Shown: positions 8,306-16,452 of the stretch, one piece after another | Position numbering within the stretch: position 1 is the stretch's first letter | Layout: each line of letters starts with the position of its first letter | Assembly (NCBI RefSeq): GCF_000017265.1 | Contig: NC_011144.1 | Location: forward strand, 1,776,001 to 1,840,000 | DNA: 64,000 nt | Reading direction: 5' to 3' | Source: Phenylobacterium zucineum HLK1 | GTDB taxonomy: Bacteria > Pseudomonadota > Alphaproteobacteria > Caulobacterales > Caulobacteraceae | Program-made: the position numbers and the translations under genes | The notes under the pieces: generated by a model | Database searches by the model: none | Seen by the model: only the letters and a program-made list of their open reading frames with translations | Told to the model about the DNA's origin: nothing

Positions 8306-9239
8306 ACATGAGGCCGATGTTGACGAGGAGCAGCGGCAGGGCCGTGGGGATCTGCGCCTTGATGACCGAGTAGCGGTCGGGGAGCTCGAGCAGGGCCGGG
8401 GGCACCAGATTGAAGTTGGCGGCCAGCGGGGTCATCAGCGTGCCGCAGAAGCCCGACAGCATGCCGATGGAGCAGACCACCGCAGGGTTTCCGCCGAAGC
8501 CGTTGATAAGGATCGGCAAAGCGATTCCGGCGGTCATCACCGGGAAGGCCGCGAAGGCGTTGCCCATGATGATGGTGAAGCCGGCCATGCCGAGGCAGTA
8601 GGCGGCGACGGCGGCGAGGCGGGTGTCGAGCGGCACCCAGTCCGTGACGAGCTGGCCGATCAGCTCGCCCACGCCGGCCAGGGCGAAGACGGCGCCCAGG
8701 GCGGCCAGCATCTGCGGCAGCAGGGCGGCCCAGCCGACGGTGTCCATCAGCCGGCGGCCCTCCTGCAGCGGACTGAGCGGGGGCTGGCGCAGGAGGACGA
8801 GGGCCACCGCCACGGCGGCCACCGCGGCGATGGCGAGGGAGACGAGGGTGGCCTGTTTCGGATCCAGCAGCGGCTGGCCGCCGAACTGCAGCGGCTTGAG
8901 CACCAGGACGCCGAAGATGACGACCACGGGCAGGGTCAGGGCCGGGATGAACAGCCTGTCGCCGAACCGCTCGGCCAGGGCGCGCCGTTCGTCGGGCGAG
9001 GTGGTGGCGGGCTGGCCGCGGCCGAGGAGGCCGAAGCCGGCGATCAGCGCCAGGCCCAGGACCAGCACGCCGTTGCCGAGGTCCCCCAGCCGGTCGCCGG
9101 CCAGGAAGCTGAGGGCGACGAGTCCCCAGAAGACGGCGTTGCCCAGCCGCTTGCGGTTGGCGCGGTCAGTGGCGCTGAACACCGCGAAGGCGGCGAACAC
9201 CAGCCCCGCCAGGACGTAGACGAGCGAGAGCTTGATCAC
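8289..9239 (-). CDS. DUF979 family membrane protein (putative permease subunit)
   Basis: A 316-residue polytopic inner membrane protein with about nine hydrophobic segments, recognised as DUF979 by GNAFAAFPVMTAGIALPILI and GMLSGFCGTLMTPLAANFN. It starts with GTG at 9239, sharing GTGA with the stop of the upstream DUF969 gene (4-base overlap), so translation is probably coupled. DUF969 and DUF979 proteins occur as an obligate pair thought to form one permease; links to 5-oxoproline or pyroglutamyl peptide use have been suggested from gene neighbourhoods, which I cannot verify here. Confidence 0.85.
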   Translation of the reverse strand: MIKLSLVYVLAGLVFAAFAVFSATDRANRKRLGNAVFWGLVALSFLAGDRLGDLGNGVLVLGLALIAGFGLLGRGQPATTSPDERRALAERFGDRLFIPALTLPVVVIFGVLVLKPLQFGGQPLLDPKQATLVSLAIAAVAAVAVALVLLRQPPLSPLQEGRRLMDTVGWAALLPQMLAALGAVFALAGVGELIGQLVTDWVPLDTRLAAVAAYCLGMAGFTIIMGNAFAAFPVMTAGIALPILINGFGGNPAVVCSIGMLSGFCGTLMTPLAANFNLVPPALLELPDRYSVIKAQIPTALPLLLVNIGLMYVFAF

Positions 9240-9901
9240 GCCGCGCGCCTCCGCAGAGCGCGGTCGAACAGGATCAGGCGCGCGCCGTGGATGACGAAGG
9301 CGGCGATGGCGGTCGGAATGGCCCACAGCGACAGGTGGATCGGGTCCATGACGATGCCGCTGGCGGCCAGGAAGCCGACCATCAGCAGGATCGAGCCGAT
9401 GGCGATGAAGATGTCCTCGCCGAAGAAGAGGCCGATGTTGTCGGTGGCGGCGGCCTGGGCGCGGACGGCCTGACGGGTGTCGGGGTCGAGCTCGCCGTGG
9501 CGCGCCTCGACGGCGCCCTCGGCCATCGGCGCGACCATCGGGCGGATGCTCTGCGCCTGACCGGCGATGGAGGTGAGGCCCATGGCCGAGGTGATCTGGC
9601 GGAAGGCGAGGTAGCCGACCAGGAACGGGCCGACCGAGACGTTCCGGAACCGGGCGATCAGCGCCCGCGCCCGCTCCTGCAGGCCGGCGCGTTCGAGCAC
9701 CCCCACCATCGGCAGGACCAGGTAGGCGATGGTCACGTAGCGGTTCTCGTTGAACGCCTTGCCGAAGGCGGCGAGCACCTCGAGGGGCGAGAGCCCGGCG
9801 AAGATGCCCGTGGTGAAGGCGGCCAGCACCACGACCAGCAGCGGATTGAGGCGCACGGCGAAGCCGACGACGACCACGACGACGCCCAGGAGGGTCAGCA
9901 T
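9236..9901 (-). CDS. DUF969 family membrane protein (putative permease subunit)
   Basis: A 221-residue inner membrane protein with about five to six hydrophobic segments. The DUF969 signature region is NENRYVTIAYLVLPMVGVLERAGLQERA, followed by RQITSAMGLTSIAGQAQSIRPM and AAATDNIGLFFGEDIFIAIGSI. The ATG at 9901 has GGAG five bases upstream; an in-frame ATG near 9943 would add a basic, non-conserved stretch. It is the first gene of the DUF969-DUF979-DUF2891 operon and is taken as half of a two-component secondary transporter. Confidence 0.85.
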   Translation of the reverse strand: MLTLLGVVVVVVGFAVRLNPLLVVVLAAFTTGIFAGLSPLEVLAAFGKAFNENRYVTIAYLVLPMVGVLERAGLQERARALIARFRNVSVGPFLVGYLAFRQITSAMGLTSIAGQAQSIRPMVAPMAEGAVEARHGELDPDTRQAVRAQAAATDNIGLFFGEDIFIAIGSILLMVGFLAASGIVMDPIHLSLWAIPTAIAAFVIHGARLILFDRALRRRAA

Positions 9902-10003
9902 GCCGGCTCCGTATCCGCGAGTCTTGGCCCTGATTCTGACCATTGGAGCGGGTGGAGGCGCCCGGCGCAACGGCGTAGAGTCCGGGGGCGTTGGAGGCCT
10001 GTG

Positions 10004-10132
10004 ATGAGCGAACCGCACGAGCGCGACGACGAACCGCGCGATCCGGTGGAGGAGGCCGGCGAGGAGTCCTTCCCGGCCAGCGATCCGCCCGCCTGGACGC
10101 CGCCGGGAGGCGCGGAGCCGAACGGGGAGTAG
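10004..10132 (+). CDS. Small acidic protein with SFPASDPPAW motif
   Basis: A 42-residue acidic protein, too short for routine gene finders. The ATG at 10004 has GGAGG 8 bases upstream. The core reads EEAGEESFPASDPPAW, a short conserved pattern I recognise from many unnamed small alphaproteobacterial proteins. It has no membrane segment and is probably intrinsically disordered. It stands alone between the divergent DUF969 operon and the oxidase operon that runs towards it. Function unknown. Confidence 0.65.
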   Translation: MSEPHERDDEPRDPVEEAGEESFPASDPPAWTPPGGAEPNGE

Positions 10133-10157
10133 GGGGCGAGCGGCGCCCGCCCGCCGG

Positions 10158-10466
10158 TCAGTGCCCGACGAGCGCCGGCAGGCCCTGCCAGAGGATGGCG
10201 ATGGTCGCGAAGGCGCCGCCGAAGGCCGTGACGGACCAGGACAGGCGGTCGAGGCTGTCGCCGCCGGCCCGCAGGCGCCGCAGCCCGGCCAGGCCGAAGA
10301 GGGCGGCGGCGGCCGCGCAGGCGAGGGTGAAGGCGCCGATCGTCCAGCGGGAGGCGGGGACGGCGGCGTCGGCCGCCACGTCGGCGACGCTGGCGATCCC
10401 GTAGACGCCCATGAAGTGCGCCGCCCAGACGCTCATACCGCCCAGCATGAGGATCCAGCGTCCCAC
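10158..10466 (-). CDS. Small membrane protein at the end of the oxidase operon
   Basis: A 102-residue protein with about three hydrophobic segments (near residues 5-25, 40-60 and 75-95). The GTG at 10466 follows the stop of the fused oxidase subunit gene by two bases, so it belongs to the same transcript. I do not recognise a named family. Position suggests a small accessory or assembly subunit of the terminal oxidase; that is inference only. Confidence 0.6.
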   Translation of the reverse strand: MGRWILMLGGMSVWAAHFMGVYGIASVADVAADAAVPASRWTIGAFTLACAAAAALFGLAGLRRLRAGGDSLDRLSWSVTAFGGAFATIAILWQGLPALVGH

Positions 10467-10468
10467 GG

Positions 10469-13003
10469 TCAGGCTCCGGGGAACAGGCGCACGAGCAGGG
10501 CGGCGATGGCCCCCTGGGCGGCGGCGTTGGCGATGAACAGGGCGACGAGGTCGACGGTGGAGGTGCGGTCCGGCGCCACCAGCCCGCGCACCGTGCGCGC
10601 CGCCAGATAGCCGGCCATCAGGACGACGACCGACAGCAGCACGCCCTGGAAGGCGAGCAGGGCGAAGACCGTGGCCCCCTGGCCGCTGGCGGCCGGGTCG
10701 AGGCCGGCCATCCGCCAGCTGCCCAGGTCGGCCGCCCAGGCGGCGAGGCAGAGGATCGTGGCGAGGCCGGCGAGCAGCGCCGCGACGCCGGCGCCGCGGC
10801 CCGCGGTGCGGGCGGACCTGGCGGCGAGCCAGGCCAGGCCCCCGGCGGCGGCGTAGGCGAGGACGATGCCGGCGAGCCAGACGAGATCGGGGGGCGGAAG
10901 CCAGAGATCCGGACGCCGGCTCCACAGGAAGACGTAGCTGAAGCACGCCATCAGGAAGATCATGCCGGCCACCACCAGCAGGATGACCATGGCCCACCAG
11001 CCGTGGCTGGCTGGGCCCGTGACATAGGTGGGCACGCGCACGCCCGCGCCGATGTCGACGCTGGCCGGGCCCATCGGCCAGTCCGTCTCCCACAGCCAGC
11101 GCAGCACGCAGGCGACCGCCAGGACGCCGCTGACGACGCCCGGCCAGTAGGCCTGGACCGTGAGCAGCATGAAGAAGCCCGCGGTGAAGACGGCGGCGAG
11201 CAGGGGCCAGACCGACGGGCCCGGCATGCGCTGAAGGTACTGCGGCTCGGCCCGGATGGGGCTGGTGACGAGGGTCTCGCGCAGGCCCGTGGCGCTGCCG
11301 GGCAGGAAGTAGCGGCCGGCCTCGACGTCGCGCGGCAGGTCCGGGTCGTCCCACAGCGGATAGGCGCTGCGCACCACGGGGATCGAGCGGGTGGAGTAGA
11401 GCCCCGTGGGCAGCCACTCGAGCGTCCCGCCGCCGTAGACGTTGCCGGCGTTGTCCTCGACCGCCACCCGGAAATTGCGCGCGAGGTCCAGGATGAAGAG
11501 CAGCACGCCCGCGCCGATCATGAAGGCGCCGACGGTGGAGATGAGGTTGGTGAGCTCCCAGTCCCGGCCGGGCAGGTAGGTGTAGACCCGGCGGGGCATG
11601 CCCATCAGGCCGGTCAGGTGCATGGGCAGGAAGCTGACGTGCGTGCCGAGGAAGATGAGGGCGAAGACCCACCGGCCCCACCGCTCGGACAGCGGCCGCC
11701 GGCTCATCATCGGGGTCCAGTAGTAGAAGGCGGCGAACAGCGGGAAGACCATCCCGCCGATCAGCACGTAGTGCAGGTGGGCGACGATGAAGTAGGTGTC
11801 GTGGACCTGCCAGTCGAACGGCACCATGCCGACCATGACGCCGGTCAGGCCGCCCATGGTGAAGGTGACGATCGAGCCCACGGCGAACAGGGCCGGCGTG
11901 CTCCAGCGGATCTTTCCCGAGGCGAGGGTCGCGATCCAGGCGAAGACCTGCACCCCGGCCGGCACGCTGACCGCCATGCTGGCCGCCGAGAAGAAGCTGA
12001 CCGAGATGGTCGGCATGCCGGTGGCGAACATGTGGTGGGCCCAGACGCCGAAGCTGATGAAGCCGGTGGCCAGCAGGGCCAGCACCACGAGCCGGTAGCC
12101 GATGAGCCGCGCCTGGACGACGGCGGGAACGATCATCGACATCATCCCCGCGGCGGGCAGGAAGATGATGTAGACCTCGGGGTGGCCGAAGAACCAGAAC
12201 AGGTGCTGCCACAGCATCGGGTCGCCCCCGCGCGTGGGGTCGAAGAAGGGCCAGTTCAGCGCCCGCTCCAGCTCGAGCAGCAGGGTGCCCAGGATCACCG
12301 CCGGGAAGCCGATGATGATCATCGCCGCGAACACCAGCATGGCCCAGGCGAAGATCGGCAGCTTGTCGAGGGTCATGCCCGGGGCGCGGGTCTTGAGCAC
12401 GCCGACGATGATCTCGATGGCCCCGGCGATGGCGCTGATCTCGATGAAGCCGATGCCGAGGAGCCAGAAGTCGGCGTTGATCCCGGGCGAGTAGGTCTTG
12501 CTGGTCAGCGGCGGGTACATGAACCAGCCGCCGTCGGGGGCGAGGCCGAAGAAGATCGAGGCGAAGAAGCACAGTCCGCCCACCAGATAGGCCCAGAACG
12601 CGTAGGCCGAGAGCCGCGGGAACGGCAGGTCGCGCGCCGACAGCATCTGGGGCAGCAGCAGCACGCCGGCCGCCTCCACCGCCGGGACGGCGAAGAGGAA
12701 CATCATCACCGTGCCGTGCATGGTGAAGACCTGGTTGTAGGTCTCCTGCGGCAGGATCCCGTTCAGCGGCAGGGCCAGCTGGACGCGCATGATCAGCGCC
12801 AACACCCCGGCCAGGCAGAAGAACAGGAAGGCGGCGCCGACGTAGTAGAGGCCGATGTAGTTGTTGTTGACGACGGTCAGACGCGCCCAGCCCGTGGGCG
12901 CGCGCCAGACGTGCTTCAGGGTCTCGAACTCGCCTTCGGGGCGCGGCTCGCGGGTGGGGAAGCGCTCGAAGAGCTTCGGGTCGAAGCCCGTCTCGGAGCT
13001 CAT
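10469..13003 (-). CDS. ctaD: Cytochrome c oxidase subunit I-III fusion
   Basis: An 844-residue polytopic protein joining heme-copper oxidase subunit I (about residues 1-560) to a subunit III-like domain (about 600-844, 5-6 helices). It reduces oxygen to water and pumps protons in the inner membrane. The ligands are all visible: low-spin heme H96 (MHGTVMM) and H411, high-spin heme H409 (VAHLHYV), CuB H274, H323 and H324. Y278 follows H274 in HPEVY, and E276 supplies the type A1 proton-channel glutamate. The start overlaps the coxB stop by four bases (ATGA). Such I-III fusions are known from caa3-type oxidases. The longer open frame upstream is antisense or out-of-frame coxB, not coding. Confidence 0.93.
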   Translation of the reverse strand: MSSETGFDPKLFERFPTREPRPEGEFETLKHVWRAPTGWARLTVVNNNYIGLYYVGAAFLFFCLAGVLALIMRVQLALPLNGILPQETYNQVFTMHGTVMMFLFAVPAVEAAGVLLLPQMLSARDLPFPRLSAYAFWAYLVGGLCFFASIFFGLAPDGGWFMYPPLTSKTYSPGINADFWLLGIGFIEISAIAGAIEIIVGVLKTRAPGMTLDKLPIFAWAMLVFAAMIIIGFPAVILGTLLLELERALNWPFFDPTRGGDPMLWQHLFWFFGHPEVYIIFLPAAGMMSMIVPAVVQARLIGYRLVVLALLATGFISFGVWAHHMFATGMPTISVSFFSAASMAVSVPAGVQVFAWIATLASGKIRWSTPALFAVGSIVTFTMGGLTGVMVGMVPFDWQVHDTYFIVAHLHYVLIGGMVFPLFAAFYYWTPMMSRRPLSERWGRWVFALIFLGTHVSFLPMHLTGLMGMPRRVYTYLPGRDWELTNLISTVGAFMIGAGVLLFILDLARNFRVAVEDNAGNVYGGGTLEWLPTGLYSTRSIPVVRSAYPLWDDPDLPRDVEAGRYFLPGSATGLRETLVTSPIRAEPQYLQRMPGPSVWPLLAAVFTAGFFMLLTVQAYWPGVVSGVLAVACVLRWLWETDWPMGPASVDIGAGVRVPTYVTGPASHGWWAMVILLVVAGMIFLMACFSYVFLWSRRPDLWLPPPDLVWLAGIVLAYAAAGGLAWLAARSARTAGRGAGVAALLAGLATILCLAAWAADLGSWRMAGLDPAASGQGATVFALLAFQGVLLSVVVLMAGYLAARTVRGLVAPDRTSTVDLVALFIANAAAQGAIAALLVRLFPGA

Positions 13004-13983
13004 CGGCGGCTTTCCAGGTAGGCGGCCAGCGCGCGCAGGTCGCCGCCGGACAGCATCCGGTAGGCGGGCATGCGGTTGCCCGGCTTGATCGCCTGGCTGT
13101 CGGCGACCCAGCCGGCGAGCGTGCCCTGGTTGTTGGCGAGGATGCCCGCGCCCAGCGAGCGGCGGGCGCCGACGAAGGTGAGGTCGGGCCCGGCGAGGCC
13201 GCCGGCCTCGGTCCCGGCGACGCGGTGGCAGGCGCCGCAGCCGCTGTCGCGGAAGACCTGGGCGCCGCGGGCGGCGAGCCCGTCTGCGGGGGCGGCGGGA
13301 GGCGGCGCGAGGCGCGCGGCGCGCCAGCGTTGGAAGTCCTCGGGCGCGTGGGCGACGACGACGAAGCCCATCAGGGCGTGCGGGCCGCCGCAGTACTCGG
13401 CGCACTGGCCGCCGTAGACGCCCGGCCGGTCGGCCTGGATGCGCAGGATGTTGCGCCGGCCGGGGATCATGTCGAGCTTGCCGGCCAGGCGCGGCACCCA
13501 GAAGCTGTGGATCACGTCGGCGGCCTCGAGCTCGAGGGTGACGGGGACGCCGGCGGGGATGTGCAGCTCGTTGGCGTCGTGGATCGCGGGACGGCCCTCG
13601 GCGTCGAGGTAGGCCACGCGCCACCACCACATCTCGCCCGTCACGCGCACCCGCATCTCGCCCGGCTGCGGGGCCTGGGACAGCGCCTGGGTGGCGGTCA
13701 GGCCGTAGATGAGGACGCCGGTGAGCACGACGATCGGCAGGGCCAGCCCCGCGGACCAGATGAGCCACTCGCGGCCGAGCCTGTCCCGCCATTCGGACTT
13801 GCCGGCCAGCGCCACCACGAGGGCGACGGAGACCATCAGCAGCACGGCCAGCGCCATGCCGAACAGCACCCAGCTCAGGGTCGCCACCAACCCCGCGTGC
13901 GGACCGGCCGGGTCCAGCGGCGGCGGCGGCCAGCCGCGCAGCGCCTCAGCGAGCGTCGAGCGTATAGAGGTAGGCGGCGACAT
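13000..13983 (-). CDS. coxB: Cytochrome c oxidase subunit II fused to cytochrome c
   Basis: A 327-residue caa3-type subunit II. Two transmembrane helices (about residues 30-60 and 72-95) precede a periplasmic cupredoxin domain with the binuclear CuA motif C194, E196, C198, H202 and M205 (CAEYCGGPHALM). A C-terminal cytochrome c domain has CGACH at about 249-253 and a methionine ligand in the RMPAYRML region. It accepts electrons from a cytochrome c donor and passes them to heme a. Its start lies inside the end of the upstream cytochrome c lipoprotein gene (38-base overlap); the first TM begins well after the overlap, so a slightly later start is possible. Confidence 0.92.
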   Translation of the reverse strand: MSPPTSIRSTLAEALRGWPPPPLDPAGPHAGLVATLSWVLFGMALAVLLMVSVALVVALAGKSEWRDRLGREWLIWSAGLALPIVVLTGVLIYGLTATQALSQAPQPGEMRVRVTGEMWWWRVAYLDAEGRPAIHDANELHIPAGVPVTLELEAADVIHSFWVPRLAGKLDMIPGRRNILRIQADRPGVYGGQCAEYCGGPHALMGFVVVAHAPEDFQRWRAARLAPPPAAPADGLAARGAQVFRDSGCGACHRVAGTEAGGLAGPDLTFVGARRSLGAGILANNQGTLAGWVADSQAIKPGNRMPAYRMLSGGDLRALAAYLESRR

Positions 13984-14326
13984 CGCGGGCCTCCTGCTCG
14001 GTGAGGGGAATGGCGGGCATGCCGGTCCCGGGGGAGAGCGCGGGGGCGTCGCGCACCCACAGCGCCAGGGTGTCGGCGGTGTTGGGGAAGCGGCCGGCGA
14101 TCAGCGCGCGGCGGCCGAAGCCCTCGAGCGAGGGGCCGACGCGGCTCTGCGGCCAGCGGACGCCGGGGATCACGTGGCAGGCGCCGCAGCCGACGCGCTC
14201 GATCACCCGCCGCCCCTGGCCGGGGTCGGCGCCGGCGATGGCCGTAGGCCCGCCGCCCGTCTTTCCGCATCCGCCCACCAGCAGCGCGGCGCAGGCGCCG
14301 ACCGCGGCGGCGCCCCGCATTGGCAT
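13946..14326 (-). CDS. Cytochrome c lipoprotein, first gene of the oxidase operon
   Basis: A 126-residue class I cytochrome c with a lipoprotein signal (lipobox GGC, Cys20), so it is membrane-tethered and faces the periplasm. Heme attachment is CGACH at about 47-51; the distal methionine is in GTGMPAIPLTEQEA, followed by the usual C-terminal helix ARDVAAYLYTL. It probably delivers electrons to the CuA centre of the co-transcribed subunit II. A GGAAC-N16-GGTT promoter-like element ends 30 bases upstream of the start. MPM gives two possible start codons; the first is used. Confidence 0.85.
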   Translation of the reverse strand: MPMRGAAAVGACAALLVGGCGKTGGGPTAIAGADPGQGRRVIERVGCGACHVIPGVRWPQSRVGPSLEGFGRRALIAGRFPNTADTLALWVRDAPALSPGTGMPAIPLTEQEARDVAAYLYTLDAR

Positions 14327-14355
14327 CCGACCGTCCCCGTGAAGCTTGAGGATGC

Positions 14356-14380
14356 AACCCTTCGCGACGGCCGCGGTTCC
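14356..14380 (-). promoter_or_regulatory. EcfG-like promoter for the oxidase operon
   Basis: Read on the minus strand, GGAAC (14380-14376) is followed by exactly 16 bases and GGTT (14359-14356). The known general-stress EcfG promoter of alphaproteobacteria is GGAAC-N16/17-CGTT, so one -10 base differs. The predicted transcript would start near 14350, leaving about 24 untranslated bases containing CACGGGGACGG before the ATG. Confidence 0.45.
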
Positions 14381-14446
14381 TTCGGATGCGTCGTTTCACA
14401 GGTGGTTTCAGAGGGAGCGCCCGCCATCGCCAGCCTGTCCGGCCTC

Positions 14447-15124
14447 GTGTTCCGCGCCCTCGGCCTGCCGGTCATGCTCCTGGCCGCAGGCTGCGCCGCC
14501 GAGCGGCCGACGGATCCGTTCACGGCGACGGGCGAGCTCGTCGCGTTGAGCGGCGGCGACGCCGGGCCGGGGCGGGCCTGCATCGCCTGCCACGGCCTGC
14601 AGGGACAGGGCGACGGGGAGCTCGCGCCGCGCCTGGCGGGTCTGCCGTTCGGCTACCTGCTGAAGCAGATGGAGGACTACGCCGACGGCCGGCGGGCGCA
14701 CCCGCAGATGAGCGAGATCGCGAAGGCGCTAGACGCCAGGTCCCGGCGCGAGGTGGCGGCCTACTACGCGTCGCTTCCGGTCCGCGCCGCGCCGGTCCCG
14801 CCCGCCGCCGCGGCGCCGCGGATCGTGGCGCTGTACCACCGGGGCGATCCCGGACGGGGCCTGCAGGCCTGTGCGAGCTGCCATGGTCCGGCGGGCGAGG
14901 GCGTGGGGCCGGCGAACCCGCCGCTCAGCGGACAGCCGCCGGGCTACCTGGCCGCCCAGTTCGACCGCTGGCGGTCCAGCGAGCGGCGCAACGATCCGCA
15001 GAACCTCATGCTGGAGATCGCCCGTCGCCTGAGTCCGGAGGAGACCACCGCTCTTTCCGCCTATGCCGCGGCTCTATCCCCAGCCAGCGGTGCAGCGTCG
15101 GCAGGCCCGGCAGCATCCCCGTGA
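14447..15124 (+). CDS. Diheme cytochrome c (c4-like) lipoprotein
   Basis: A 225-residue periplasmic electron carrier with two cytochrome c domains. The heme sites are CIACH (about residues 45-49) and CASCH (about 144-148), each followed by a GEG/GQGDG loop, LSGQPPGYL or LAGLPFGYL, and a C-terminal LS-rich helix, as in cytochrome c4. The GTG at 14447 gives an ideal lipoprotein signal (MFRALGLPVMLLAAGC). A GAGGGAG sits earlier at 14411-14417 and an in-frame GTG at 14402 would add 15 residues, so the start is uncertain. The gene sits opposite the oxidase genes and its last 119 bases overlap, antiparallel, the end of the cytochrome b561 gene. It probably feeds the oxidase. Confidence 0.8.
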   Translation: MFRALGLPVMLLAAGCAAERPTDPFTATGELVALSGGDAGPGRACIACHGLQGQGDGELAPRLAGLPFGYLLKQMEDYADGRRAHPQMSEIAKALDARSRREVAAYYASLPVRAAPVPPAAAAPRIVALYHRGDPGRGLQACASCHGPAGEGVGPANPPLSGQPPGYLAAQFDRWRSSERRNDPQNLMLEIARRLSPEETTALSAYAAALSPASGAASAGPAASP

Positions 15125-15695
15125 GCACGTCGTCGGTGTTGACCAGCTCGTGCTTGAGCGTCGCGCCGACGTGGAGGGGAATGAGGACCAGGAGGCCCAC
15201 GATCGTCCAGCCGTGGACCCATTCGGCCCAGGTCTCGATCGTCCAGCGCTGCTCGGGCGAGAGGCCGGCGAAGGGCAGCTGCGGCCAGGGGACGGCGCCG
15301 GCGAGCGCCAGCTCCTGATAGGGCGCGGTGGCCGACAGCATCGCCCAGCCGCTGATCGGCAGCAGCATGAGGGCGATGTAGAAGGCGTAGTGGGTGGCGT
15401 GCGCGGCGGTGCTCTGCCAGCCGGGCTTGTCGGCGTCGTTGACGGGCCCCGGGATCATCAGCCGCCAGACCATCCGCAGCAGGGTGACGACGAAGATCAG
15501 CAGGCCGACGTCGGCGTGGATCTCGTAGGCGTCGAGCTTCTCGGGTCCCACCGGCAGGCGGCCGGTGCGCCAGCCCCACCAGAGCTGGAAGAGGATCAGC
15601 GCCGCCACCGTCCAGTGGAAGGCCATGCCGACGGGCGAGTAGCGCCGCCGGCGCGTGTGGCCGCGGGCCCAGCGGCGCAGGCGGGCGACGATCAT
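15006..15695 (-). CDS. Cytochrome b561
   Basis: A 229-residue four-helix membrane cytochrome b561 of the CybB type, which transfers electrons between a quinol and a periplasmic partner. Heme-ligand histidines are in FHWTVAALIL, YEIHADVGLLI, THYAFYIALMLLPISGW and PLHVGATLKHE. The start shares ATGA with the stop of the upstream ctaG gene, so the two are translationally coupled. The C-terminal tail (IEPRHRRKERW onward) extends antisense into the convergent diheme cytochrome c gene. Likely part of the same respiratory module as the oxidase. Confidence 0.88.
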   Translation of the reverse strand: MIVARLRRWARGHTRRRRYSPVGMAFHWTVAALILFQLWWGWRTGRLPVGPEKLDAYEIHADVGLLIFVVTLLRMVWRLMIPGPVNDADKPGWQSTAAHATHYAFYIALMLLPISGWAMLSATAPYQELALAGAVPWPQLPFAGLSPEQRWTIETWAEWVHGWTIVGLLVLIPLHVGATLKHELVNTDDVLTGMLPGLPTLHRWLGIEPRHRRKERWSPPDSGDGRSPA

Positions 15696-16438
15696 GCGGG
15701 CGCGACCCGGACCGGGGAGAGGCTGCGCCCCACGAGCGCGAGGGCGGCGAGCAGGTACGCGCCGGCCATGGGGGCCCACATGATCAGGCCCGCCAGCTGC
15801 TGGTCGGCGAGGGGCGAGAGGCCGAAGGCCCAGGTGCTCGCCAGGTGCGGCGCGTAGAGCGGCTCGGCGGCGAAGGTGAGGAGCGCGCCCAGCAGGCCGG
15901 TCTGCATCATGGTGACGAAGAGGCCCGCCGCGCCGGCCAGCACGCCGGCCCGGCGCACCGCGCTCCAGAAGGCGAGGGCCGTGCCCAGCAGGCCGGCCTG
16001 CATCAGCCAGTAGGCGAGATCGCTGGACAGCGCCCAGGCGTAGAGGCCCGGGGCGTGCCACAGCCACAGGGCGGCGGCGTGCAGGGCGACGGCCGGCGCG
16101 AGGGGCAGGGCGGGGATCGCGCGGCGGGGCAGGCCGAACGCCAGCAGGGGCGCGGCGGCGGCGACCAGCAGGGCGTGGTGCGTCGCCCGGGCCGAGAACA
16201 GGGCCGAGCTCGCGGCGCACAGCGGCGAGACGAAGCTGACGACCAGCAGCAGCCCGGCGAGCGCCACGAGGCCGTCTCGGCCGGCCCCGCCCCGGCGGCG
16301 GTGGAGGACGTAGCCGGCCGCGAGGAGGGCGAGGGCGGCGAGCAGCCAGGGATCCAGGTTCCAGCGCTGGACGAGCTCTCCAGGCGCGGGCGCGACGCCG
16401 CAGTAGGGCGACCAGGTCGCGATCTGTTGAACGGGCAT
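15692..16438 (-). CDS. CtaG-like cytochrome c oxidase assembly factor (caa3_CtaG family)
   Basis: A 248-residue membrane protein with about seven helices, matching the caa3_CtaG family needed for assembly of caa3-type oxidases. Typical features are WNLDPWLLAALALLAAGYVL near the start, a central AALWLWHAPGLYAWALSS and TFAAEPLYAPH. This protein differs from the Cox11-type copper chaperone that shares the ctaG name. The ATG at 16438 has GGGGAGGA about ten bases upstream; that site lies partly within a 12-bp inverted repeat. It is first in a two-gene unit with cytochrome b561. Confidence 0.85.
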   Translation of the reverse strand: MPVQQIATWSPYCGVAPAPGELVQRWNLDPWLLAALALLAAGYVLHRRRGGAGRDGLVALAGLLLVVSFVSPLCAASSALFSARATHHALLVAAAAPLLAFGLPRRAIPALPLAPAVALHAAALWLWHAPGLYAWALSSDLAYWLMQAGLLGTALAFWSAVRRAGVLAGAAGLFVTMMQTGLLGALLTFAAEPLYAPHLASTWAFGLSPLADQQLAGLIMWAPMAGAYLLAALALVGRSLSPVRVAPA

Positions 16439-16452
16439 GAGCGCGCGATCCT

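Noticed and set aside
9287..9940. The long plus-strand open frame that ends at the small 42-residue gene.
   Set aside because: Everything upstream of ATG 10004 is antisense of DUF969 and rich in Asp, His and Gly. Only the last 42 residues have a ribosome binding site and conserved motif.
13004..13792. A 5' extension of the ctaD frame giving 1107 residues.
   Set aside because: The extension is the off-frame reading of coxB and arginine-rich without homology. ATG 13003 overlaps the coxB stop as ATGA and starts where oxidase homology begins.
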